Below, one piece after another: positions 18,471-25,157 of a stretch of 64,000 nt of DNA. The DNA is from Arthrobacter sp. NEB 688 (GTDB lineage Bacteria > Actinomycetota > Actinomycetes > Actinomycetales > Dermatophilaceae): assembly GCF_013201035.1 (NCBI RefSeq), contig NZ_CP053707.1:3162001-3226000 (forward strand), given 5' to 3'. The notes below the pieces were generated by a model that saw only the letters and a list, made by a program, of their open reading frames with translations, did no database searches and was not told the DNA's origin. Each line of letters starts with the position of its first letter. Positions within the stretch are counted from its first letter, which is position 1. A program made the position numbers and the translations under genes.

Positions 18471-18893
18471 TTAAGGCGTAGTCGACAGTTGGGGGTCGTA
18501 GCCGACTGCAGCCACCTGCTGCGCGACGCTCGCGACGAAGTCCCGCACGGCGGCTTCGACCTGTTTAAAGTCACGGGCCTCGCTGCGTAGCCCGGACAGG
18601 TCCGACGAAACGACCCAACCTGCAGCGGTCTCAGTGATGCGGACCATGCCGAGGTTCTCTCGGACCATGCCTAGGTCGGCGGTGAACTCGGACCCCGTTC
18701 GCGTGACCAGCCAACGGTTCAACTCCTTCGCGAGGAGAAGGACCTCGAACCGAGGCTCCCTCAGAATCTCCGTCGAGCCATCGAGGATCACGATGTCGGC
18801 CTCAATGCCGATGGCGATCTCAGCCTCGGTTGGCCCGTTGACCTCATCGAAACTGAGGTCACTGAACTCGAACCTCAGGTCTTTGCTGTCCAC
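18471..18893 (-). CDS. Hypothetical protein (about 140 aa)
   Basis: Start taken at the GTG at 18893; a GTG at 18923 is also in frame but lies at a repeat copy. An acidic alternating beta-strand N-terminal half (FEFSDLSFDEVN, IVILDGSTEI, FEVLLLAKELNRWLV) is followed by a C-terminal helix rich in Ala and Gln. No recognised family. It lies alone between the repeats at 18400 and 18926. Confidence 0.6.
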   Translation of the reverse strand: MDSKDLRFEFSDLSFDEVNGPTEAEIAIGIEADIVILDGSTEILREPRFEVLLLAKELNRWLVTRTGSEFTADLGMVRENLGMVRITETAAGWVVSSDLSGLRSEARDFKQVEAAVRDFVASVAQQVAAVGYDPQLSTTP

Positions 18894-19151
18894 GCCATTG
18901 ATGTTGCCATGACGGCACAGCACGTCCGCTCATGCCGCCGAGTGTTAGCCCCCGCTCCTAACGGATCGCGCGGAGGGCCTCATTCGCCTGCGCCCGGGCT
19001 GCGGCCCAACGAGGTGAGGACTCCAGTGACGAGGGGTGCCACAGCTGGGCGTTCTCGGGTCCGCTCATGTCGCGTTGCGGGGTTTCGATGTCGGCACGTT
19101 GACGGACGTCCACGACTCGCTTGAGCGCCCGAGCGTGCCCGCCGCGGAGGA

Positions 19152-19526
19152 CTAGTCAGGAGCCTGGACCTCGACGACGTCCCCCGTCGATCCGTCAACA
19201 ACTCGGCGCGTTCCCAATGGCTCCGCGAGGGAAACCGTCACGCTGTCAGCGCAGTCGCCTCCGCTACGGCCGAACCGACGGTCACTCGTCATCCTCACAC
19301 GGACCTGAGTGGCGGACTCCGTGACCTCGGGAGTGAGGCTCTCGTTGCAGGAATCCACATTCAGCTCGAGCTCGGTCGACCCTGCGTCCCCGTAGGCCGC
19401 GAAGAACGACCGCTCCTGCCCGGCACAACCTGAGGCGAGCGACAGCAGGGCGACGACGGCCAGCCACGTCGTGGCATGACCGATCCGTCCACCCTCTAAC
19501 GAAGGGCGAGATGACCGCGCTGCCAT
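19152..19526 (-). CDS. Small lipoprotein
   Basis: 124 residues from the ATG at 19526. A lipobox LASGC ends a hydrophobic signal (WLAVVALLSLASGC), so the mature protein should be lipid-anchored outside. The rest is a small beta-rich domain with two further Cys and a GTRRVVDGSTGDVVEV ending seen in other actinomycete lipoproteins. Its early codons include an 18-base stretch (19403-19420) nearly identical to 17241-17258. Function unknown. Confidence 0.75.
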   Translation of the reverse strand: MAARSSRPSLEGGRIGHATTWLAVVALLSLASGCAGQERSFFAAYGDAGSTELELNVDSCNESLTPEVTESATQVRVRMTSDRRFGRSGGDCADSVTVSLAEPLGTRRVVDGSTGDVVEVQAPD

Positions 19527-19620
19527 GAGCAGATCGTTCCAGCGGAGAAGCGTTCTGTCATGCCGCGTTGCGGGAGCAATCTCGATGCGAGGCGCTCCCG
19601 CGATCGGTACCTTCCGAGAC

Positions 19621-20130
19621 ATGAGCAGCCCGTTTGCCGCGGGGGGCATTTGGACCCCCTTGGATTACGACATCGCGTGGGCTCCGTTCAAGCGATTCCA
19701 GTTCGAGGCGAACTATCACGAGACCAGCCAGCCGGCGATCACACTCCCCGACGGCGCCCTGGTCATAGACCTGAGCCCCCTCTTCACCAACGAGGGTCAG
19801 GTCTTCGCTGCCGGAGAAGCTGCGATCAACGCTTCGGCACTCCGCGCTTTCGTGTCGCTCGCTGGCGACCTCGAGATGACCGCCCTGGACTGGCAGCACA
19901 CCCCCTACCGGTACTCCCCCGCCAAGCATGCGCTCGCACACATCGAGGAGTGGCCTGTTCCCGTCTTCCCCAACGGCGACTACTACATTCACCTTGGGCC
20001 CGACGCTGCGTGGGGAACCTTCGGTCACCCCTGGCAGCGATCCATAACGCTCTGGGGATCCGGCCTCACACACTCTCTTGGAGCCGAGCTCCTCACATGG
20101 TTGCCCCGACATCCCCAGAGCCGAGCCTGA
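19621..20130 (+). CDS. DUF2716 family protein
   Basis: 169 residues. The C-terminal block YYIHLGPDAAWGTFGHPWQ and LTLWGSGL-like strand match the DUF2716 pattern; the N-terminus has FQFEANYHETSQ. The family is small, cytosolic and uncharacterised. It is the only plus-strand gene within the repeat array and lies between copies at 19555 and 20166. Confidence 0.75.
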   Translation: MSSPFAAGGIWTPLDYDIAWAPFKRFQFEANYHETSQPAITLPDGALVIDLSPLFTNEGQVFAAGEAAINASALRAFVSLAGDLEMTALDWQHTPYRYSPAKHALAHIEEWPVPVFPNGDYYIHLGPDAAWGTFGHPWQRSITLWGSGLTHSLGAELLTWLPRHPQSRA

Positions 20131-20303
20131 CGTCCACGCCGCGCTCCCTGGCGCAAGCAAACATGCGCTCATGCCGCGCATAGCTCGGTTCACCTGCTAG
20201 ATGGCTGAGCAGCCGGCTGCATCCAGCTAGAGCGCGTTGGGTTCGGCTTTGACACCCGGATTCAGAGGTGCGGAGCCTCCGGCGTTGATTGATGATCACC
20301 GTC

Positions 20304-20722
20304 ATGACCAACGAGTCCATCACCCTCGTCCGCCCCGCTGACTGACCGATCAAGCGCCCTACGCGTATGCCGCCGTGACCGGCGCGCAGCAGACGATCTT
20401 CACTGCAGGCGCTTGCCCCCTGGACGCTGAGGGCCACAAGGTTGCCGTCAACGACTACATCGGTCAAGCCCATCAGGTCATGGCGAATCTAGTCACCGCG
20501 ATGCGCGCAGCTGGCGCAGACCTGAGCGACGTCGTCAAGAGCACCGTCTACGCCGCTTCCAGCCAGCGCATCGACCTGGTCGCCGTCTGGGACGTCGTCC
20601 AGGACGCGTTCGGCGATCACCAAGCCCCCAGCACACTTCTCGGCGTCAGCGTCTTGGGCTGGCCCGACCAGCTGGTGGAAGCGGAAGCGATCGCCGTCAT
20701 CCCGGAGCCGTCGATGCAGTAG
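20304..20722 (+). pseudogene. RidA-family deaminase, frameshifted
   Basis: The ATG at 20304 begins MTNESITLVRPAD then stops at TGA. One base out of phase, the same region continues LTDQAPYAYAAVTGAQQ and runs to the TAG at 20722 as a normal RidA domain (FTAGACPLD, STVYAAS, STLLGVSVLGWPDQLVEAEAIAV). A single missing G near 20341 (GCTGACTG for an expected GCTGGACTG) explains it. RidA hydrolyses reactive enamine/imine intermediates. Translation from the GTG at 20375 would lack the first strand. A real deletion or a sequencing error are both possible. Confidence 0.8.
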
Positions 20723-20843
20723 CCCGCGGGAGTCGACTGGCGCGCCGGCTGCTCCCAGTGCAGTGAGTACCGCGGCCTGTATCGACCGCCCTGACTGGCA
20801 GCTTCACGGGCGCTCTCCCACAGCGACATCGGCAAGGGTTGAG

Positions 20844-21074
20844 TTAGCGCGGTGGGGCGCCTAAGGGGCGCCCGACCCACTTCCGGAGGCTGACACCGAA
20901 GACGGACCGGCCGTCGGCCTTGTAGGACGCGCCGGCGCCGGCCGCCCAGGTCTGCCACTCATCGTTGGCAAGGGCTTGCGCCCACGACTCGATGTCGCCG
21001 TCGTCGGGTCTCCACCGAAAGTGGCGGTAGACCCAGCCGCCCGGACGCTCACTTACCTGCTTGAGCGTAGGCGC
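20844..21074 (-). CDS. 76-codon conserved protein, start codon apparently lost
   Basis: The coding frame carries ERPGGWVYRHFRWRPDDGD, WQTWAAGAGASYKADGR and VFGVSLRKW. It is about 70% identical by eye to the gene at 46026-46256 and exactly the same length. Where the paralogue has ATG CCT ACG CTC, this copy has GCG CCT ACG CTC, and no other usable start lies near. It overlaps the end of the tandem-HTH gene in another frame. It may be silent, use a rare start, or depend on the upstream gene. Function unknown. Confidence 0.6.
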   Translation of the reverse strand, partial: APTLKQVSERPGGWVYRHFRWRPDDGDIESWAQALANDEWQTWAAGAGASYKADGRSVFGVSLRKWVGRPLGAPPR

Positions 21075-21778
21075 TTGGTCTGACGGGCCGACTGGCCGTG
21101 GAGATAACCCATGTGGACCTTGAGGGACAGGGGCCGGGCGCCGCAGATGTCGCAGCGGGCGAGGGCGTCGGTCTCGAGCCACCGGTCGATCGTCGTCGAC
21201 AGCCACACCGGCCGGCCCGTCGCGGTGGTCCAGTCCGGCTCGGGCAGGTGCCGCCAGTTGCGCACGGCTGAGTCGCTCACCCCGGCTCGCCGCGCGATCG
21301 ACTCGCGCGTCTCGATTCCTTCGGGCAGTTGGGCCGGGCGGGGGAACGGACCGTGCGGCGTCGTGAAGCGCTGCACCGTCGCCGGCAGGACGTCGAACTC
21401 CAACGCGATCGCCCCGAGCGAACGGCGCCGCTGGCGCCCCTCCACCCACGCCTCCACGGTCTCGCGCGACGGAAACGGCCCCCACCCGCGGGTTGCACGG
21501 GTAACGGTCTGGTGCGAGACCTGGTCGCGCTCGGCGATCTCCTTCACCCGCATGCCCTGGCGGCGATCCATCACCCACCGTTGCCGACGCTCCTCAAGCA
21601 GGGAAGTGGCGAGGTAGGACCGGCCCAACTGCCGGTCAGCCTGGGGGAACGGCCCGAACCGCGTTGTCGCCCTCTCCACCCTCGAGGCCGAGACCCCCGC
21701 ACGCTGCGCGATGAGCCGCACCGACTCACCGGCGCGGCGCCTCGCGAGCCAGTCGAGCTCTGGGTGGCCTCTGGTCAC
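21053..21778 (-). CDS. Tandem-HTH DNA-binding protein with C2H2-type finger
   Basis: 241 residues from the GTG at 21778. Three repeated units of about 50 residues each consist of a helix-turn-helix (RLIAQRAGVSASRVERA; KEIAERDQVSHQTVTRA; GAIALEFDVLPATVQRF) closed by a GPFP signature (42-45, 100-103, 143-146). A fourth HTH, ESIARRAGVSDSAVRNW, follows. The C-terminus has Cys209, Cys212, His222 and His227 with C-x2-C-x9-H-x4-H spacing. It looks like a modular DNA-binding protein reading a long site. No catalytic motif seen. Confidence 0.7.
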   Translation of the reverse strand: MTRGHPELDWLARRRAGESVRLIAQRAGVSASRVERATTRFGPFPQADRQLGRSYLATSLLEERRQRWVMDRRQGMRVKEIAERDQVSHQTVTRATRGWGPFPSRETVEAWVEGRQRRRSLGAIALEFDVLPATVQRFTTPHGPFPRPAQLPEGIETRESIARRAGVSDSAVRNWRHLPEPDWTTATGRPVWLSTTIDRWLETDALARCDICGARPLSLKVHMGYLHGQSARQTKRLRSSR

Positions 21779-21821
21779 AACGTGAAGGCTACGGCTGGCG
21801 GCTCTCCGGTTCGCCCATCGT

Positions 21822-23246
21822 TCAGTGCGAATGGCCCGCGACGGCCAACCGAGCCAGCTGCCGAGTCTGAGCTGGCGTGGCGGCCGGTCGACGCCGCTCC
21901 GGGGCGCGATCTGCAAGGTGGGGGGCAAGGGGTAGCGAACTGAGGAAGCCGGTGACTCGCCGCACGTGGGCGGCACGGTGAATCAAGACGTCTCTGAGCT
22001 CAATCGGGACCGCAACCGCCCGGCCAGCGGCGAGATCCTCGGGGGCGACCACCGCATGCAGAGACCCATGCGCGGCAGCGGCTTCGAGGCGTCGAACGGA
22101 CTCTTGGGCCGTGCGGGCTCTCAGCGTGAATGGCTCACTCGTCACGGCGTCCACGACCACTGTCGCGATATCGACCTGCGTCGCCAGACTCTCGGTCAAG
22201 GCGGCAACTGCACCTACGCTGATGGCGCCACCGATGGTCGCCGGGTTCGAGACCTCGGTCCCCGTGGTGAGTACCTCCGAGAAGGCTGCGGTGAGCTCGG
22301 CCCCAGCGGCGGTCAGCGCTGCAGGAGCGCTCCGGTCGGCGAGGTCGGTCAGGGCGCGCACCTCTGAGTGCAGGCTCTGCCATGCCGAGGCCACCGCGGC
22401 CAAGGCGCAGTCGACCTCGGTGTCATGGATGGTCGTCTCTGTTCGCGCGCCAACAGGGACAGCGGCCAGGACGGTACGGGTCATCGCCGTCGATGCGGCC
22501 TGCACCTGGCTCACCTCCAACAGCGCGCCGAGACCTGGTGACCGAGCCATGGTGCGATGAGCCTCGAGCTCCCAACGTGCCAGCCCGGCCGCCAGCCGGT
22601 CAGGACGGGGAGTGTCGACGTGCTGCCCCGACAGGGCCGACGGGAAGGCCCGGTAGACAGGGACGCTCAGCATCCTCTCCGCAGACTCGAGCCGGCCCGC
22701 GGCATAACGCAGCGCCCCGAACCGTCGCGACTGGACACGTGTCAGCCCACCCGGCCGCTGCCGTGCGTCCAACGCCTCCCGTCGTACCGCGAGCAGCACC
22801 GCGTGCGTGGAGATGTATAGCGTGTGCAGGACGCGCGCCCGCACCGCCGCAGCATCCGCCGCCACGTCGGTGCGCTCGAGCACCGGCCGGCGCCAACGCC
22901 ACTCGACCCGATCGTGCACCCGCACGAGGACGTCGCTGATCGCCACCATTCGCGCATCACCGGGACCGGGCCCGGGCCAGCCACGGCGAGAGAGCTGAGC
23001 GTGCATCCCGTCAGCGACCAGCCGGAGCCGCTCCGCGACCTCGTCCACGGACGCCGGGTCTGTCTGTCCCACCGCGACCGGGGTGCGTGTCGCGGCCAGC
23101 AGCTCATGACCTGCCTGGACCAGTTCCGGCCACGCGCGCAGCAGCTCGACCGCCGACCACAGGTCGGGCTCGGTGAGGAGCTCCCGCGCGCCGAGATCAC
23201 ACGCGGTGAGCAGCTCACCGACGCTGCGCGAATCCTGGCTCCTCAC
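21822..23246 (-). CDS. Hypothetical protein near relaxase (474 aa)
   Basis: Start at the GTG at 23246, overlapping the stop of the upstream gene (GTGA); a longer start at 23300 is unlikely. The protein is almost entirely helical and Ala/Arg/Leu rich, with no signal peptide, membrane segment or catalytic motif. It is co-transcribed with the 123-aa gene upstream. Proteins of this kind occur next to MobF relaxases in actinomycete elements; a role in DNA processing or regulation is only inferred. Confidence 0.65.
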   Translation of the reverse strand: MRSQDSRSVGELLTACDLGARELLTEPDLWSAVELLRAWPELVQAGHELLAATRTPVAVGQTDPASVDEVAERLRLVADGMHAQLSRRGWPGPGPGDARMVAISDVLVRVHDRVEWRWRRPVLERTDVAADAAAVRARVLHTLYISTHAVLLAVRREALDARQRPGGLTRVQSRRFGALRYAAGRLESAERMLSVPVYRAFPSALSGQHVDTPRPDRLAAGLARWELEAHRTMARSPGLGALLEVSQVQAASTAMTRTVLAAVPVGARTETTIHDTEVDCALAAVASAWQSLHSEVRALTDLADRSAPAALTAAGAELTAAFSEVLTTGTEVSNPATIGGAISVGAVAALTESLATQVDIATVVVDAVTSEPFTLRARTAQESVRRLEAAAAHGSLHAVVAPEDLAAGRAVAVPIELRDVLIHRAAHVRRVTGFLSSLPLAPHLADRAPERRRPAATPAQTRQLARLAVAGHSH

Positions 23247-23614
23247 TGGTTCACCGCGAGAGCCAGAAGGAGCAGCCTCTCGCCCTCCGAGGCACACCAC
23301 GCGTCCAGCACGCCCTCCGGCATCCTCACGACGACACCGCGGATGTCTCGAACAAGCTCGCCAATACCTGTGCCAGCCGTCGGCCAGTCAACGCCAGAAG
23401 TGGGCCACCCGACAGTCGCAGCGATCGTCGCCGCTACGTGGTGCGCCTGACAGCTGACGATGTGCCACCGCGCGTCCTCCAGACACACGAAGCGCGAGGC
23501 CTGGTCGCCGAGCCTCTCCAGGAGCCTGATCAGCTGGAGGCTCTCAGAACCGCCAGCCGGCGGCTCGCTGGCCAGCAGCCGCGACTGCGCGCCCGAGATG
23601 GATCGTCTAGCCAT
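23243..23614 (-). CDS. Hypothetical protein (123 aa)
   Basis: Start taken at the ATG at 23614. Compact domain with FVCLEDARWHIVSC and RMPEGVLDAWCASEGERLLLLALAV. No family recognised. First gene of a two-gene minus-strand unit with the 474-aa protein, divergent from the membrane protein at 23778 over a 163-bp gap. Confidence 0.6.
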   Translation of the reverse strand: MARRSISGAQSRLLASEPPAGGSESLQLIRLLERLGDQASRFVCLEDARWHIVSCQAHHVAATIAATVGWPTSGVDWPTAGTGIGELVRDIRGVVVRMPEGVLDAWCASEGERLLLLALAVNQ

Positions 23615-23777
23615 GCCCCCCAAGGGCCGCACGCCGGTCCCGGTGGACGCGCAACAAAGCGGCGCAGCTCACCTGCCCTGTGGACAACCCCAGCCCTCGG
23701 TGACGGTGGTCGAGAGGACCGTGAGACACATCGAGGCCCTCGAACTCACGAAGGGCCACAGGACGTCGGAGGCGGTC

Positions 23778-24602
23778 ATGAGGTCAACCACCCACTGCGT
23801 GCTTCGCGAGGGGGTGCCGCTCGCCGCTGGCGCCGCACTCTGGCTCTGCGTCCTGCCCCTGGTTCTCGACAGGGCCGGCGGCTTCGCGCCCCTCATTCCG
23901 GTCGCCGTCGCCGCCTGGATCGCCGCGGCACGTGGCGACTTCCTCCGTGCGCGCCTGGCCGGCGGCCGGGCACCGACCGCCCACGAGCGCCTCCTGCTCG
24001 CACCAGCCGTGAGCATCATGTGCCGAGCGCAGCACGGACCACCTCTCGTCACGCTTCTCGTGCGACGCGGTGACCGGAGCCTCATCGCGACGGGGGCCGG
24101 CCACCGGACTGTCATGGTGCCGTTGGGCCTCATCGACGCTCTTGCTCGCCGGGCTGTCACCCCCCACCAGGCAGCCGCCACCCTCATCCACAGTGCCGCC
24201 AGCGTCCGAACTGGTCGGACACGGCTGCACCCGCTACTCGCGCTCCTGCGGGCACCGTGGCTCCTGCTCGCCAGCGCGACGGCCGCCGCCGTGCGCGGCC
24301 TTGCCCCCTCTCCGCTCATTGTGCACGCGTGGCGGCTGCGGGCCGTCCCAGGCGGCATCGCCATCGCCAACTTCGCTCTCTCCCATCATCTGCCCATGGC
24401 CGTGATGACCGCGCTCGTCGTCGGGCTCTCATACGGCTGGACGTGGGTGAGCGCCACGCCTCCGCGGCCACAGCCCACTCCGGGCGACGACGCGCTGACA
24501 GCGCTCGGGCTCACAAGGCCCTACGAGCAGCTCATGGCCGCCCAACGAATGCTCACGCCAGCGGGGGCCCCGCACGGCCCCCGACCGTCAGTCACTGCCT
24601 GA
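23778..24602 (+). CDS. Membrane protein resembling a degenerate M48 peptidase
   Basis: 274 residues from the ATG at 23778, preceded by GGAGGCGGTC. Two N-terminal transmembrane helices (~12-45) and two more near 190-225. The middle reads TVMVPLGLIDALARRAVTPHQAAATLIHSAAS, which recalls the M48 pattern of a loop followed by the zinc helix, but the HExxH motif is absent. So an active protease is unlikely; it may be a structural relative. It converges on, and overlaps by 15 bp, the next minus-strand gene. Confidence 0.55.
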   Translation: MRSTTHCVLREGVPLAAGAALWLCVLPLVLDRAGGFAPLIPVAVAAWIAAARGDFLRARLAGGRAPTAHERLLLAPAVSIMCRAQHGPPLVTLLVRRGDRSLIATGAGHRTVMVPLGLIDALARRAVTPHQAAATLIHSAASVRTGRTRLHPLLALLRAPWLLLASATAAAVRGLAPSPLIVHAWRLRAVPGGIAIANFALSHHLPMAVMTALVVGLSYGWTWVSATPPRPQPTPGDDALTALGLTRPYEQLMAAQRMLTPAGAPHGPRPSVTA

Positions 24603-24953
24603 CGACGTCGGCGAAGAACTGGCCTGCCCGCTGTCTGCCTCGCCCACGACCTCGACCGCCGCCAGCCGCGACAGACGACGCAGCCGTGCCACCTCCGGCC
24701 CGCTGAGCAGACCACCACACCACCGCAAGGCCTCCGCCACCGACAAGCCTTCACCGTCGGTCAGCGCTGCCAACGCCGCAGCGGCTCGCTGCTCGCACTG
24801 CGCCACCCAGGTGTCTCGCTCGCGGAGGGCGACGGCCACCTCCACCCCCAGCCGGCTGCACCGCGCGTCCTTCGCCGCGCGCTCGGCGCGCCACGCGCTC
24901 TGACCCTCCAGCACCGCCCGACGGGCCCGCTGCTCATCATCTCGACGACCCAT
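24588..24953 (-). CDS. Small helical protein divergent from the relaxase
   Basis: 121 residues from the ATG at 24953. Arg- and Ala-rich, coiled-coil-prone N-terminal half (RAVLEGQSAWRAERAAKD, ALRERDTWVAQCEQRAAAAL), then a short ribbon or helix segment EALRWCGGLLSGPEVARLRRL. Its position, divergent from a MobF relaxase over a 200-bp region, is that of relaxosome accessory proteins. A DNA-binding relaxase helper is therefore plausible but unproved. Confidence 0.55.
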   Translation of the reverse strand: MGRRDDEQRARRAVLEGQSAWRAERAAKDARCSRLGVEVAVALRERDTWVAQCEQRAAAALAALTDGEGLSVAEALRWCGGLLSGPEVARLRRLSRLAAVEVVGEADSGQASSSPTSSGSD

Positions 24954-25090
24954 CACCGCACCTCCACACCCCAAAGGCGCCACCACCCCTCCCCGTGGAC
25001 ACACACACCAGCCCTGTCCCCCCAACGGATGCCCGCCCCACCCGACGAGCCCAACCCAGAAAACGCCATCCACTGCACACCTCATGCATT

Positions 25091-25127
25091 GCGGGTCGTA
25101 CCCGCTCTCGCGGCGGCGTCCACCGGT
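25091..25127. other. Candidate oriT region upstream of the relaxase
   Basis: The ~200 bp between the small accessory gene and the relaxase contain GCGGGT-CGT-ACCCGC (25091-25105) and the perfect palindrome CCACCGGTGG (25118-25127). Inverted repeats directly upstream of a relaxase gene are typical of nic regions. The first also contains CGTACCCG, a motif repeated ahead of the T4SS operon, so it may be an operator instead. Confidence 0.35.
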
Positions 25128-25157
25128 GGCGGCGCGGTGCCCTTGGGCGGTGTGACG

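Larger units (their letters stand above)
17043..20183. repeat. Dispersed palindromic repeat array, at most one gene per interval
   Basis: Eight copies of a short element around CGCTCATGCCGCG: 17043-17060, 17225-17242, 17895-17914, 18400-18429, 18926-18937, 19061-19080, 19555-19573, 20166-20183. Several are inverted repeats: 17043 has stem CGCTCAT/ATGAGCG with a 4-base loop, 17895 has CCGCTC/GAGCGG, 18400 has CGCCCGC/GCGGGCG. The intervals hold, in order: none, PH-like gene, 132-aa gene, 140-aa gene, none, lipoprotein, DUF2716 gene; a RidA gene follows. The copies fall at gene ends or, at 17902, over the start codon. This resembles a cassette array, but no integron attC consensus is clear. Confidence 0.7.

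Noticed and set aside
17043-20183. Classical integron attC sites
   Set aside because: GTTAG/CTAAC fragments occur near 18943-18962 and a GTTGGGT near 20238, but there is no consistent R''/R' pair around each repeat and no integron integrase in the window.
17043-20183. CRISPR array
   Set aside because: Repeat spacing is 60 to 700 bp with genes between copies; no cas genes.
20861-21052. 63-codon frame starting at the GTG after the HTH gene stop
   Set aside because: Different frame from the conserved 76-codon protein and low-complexity.
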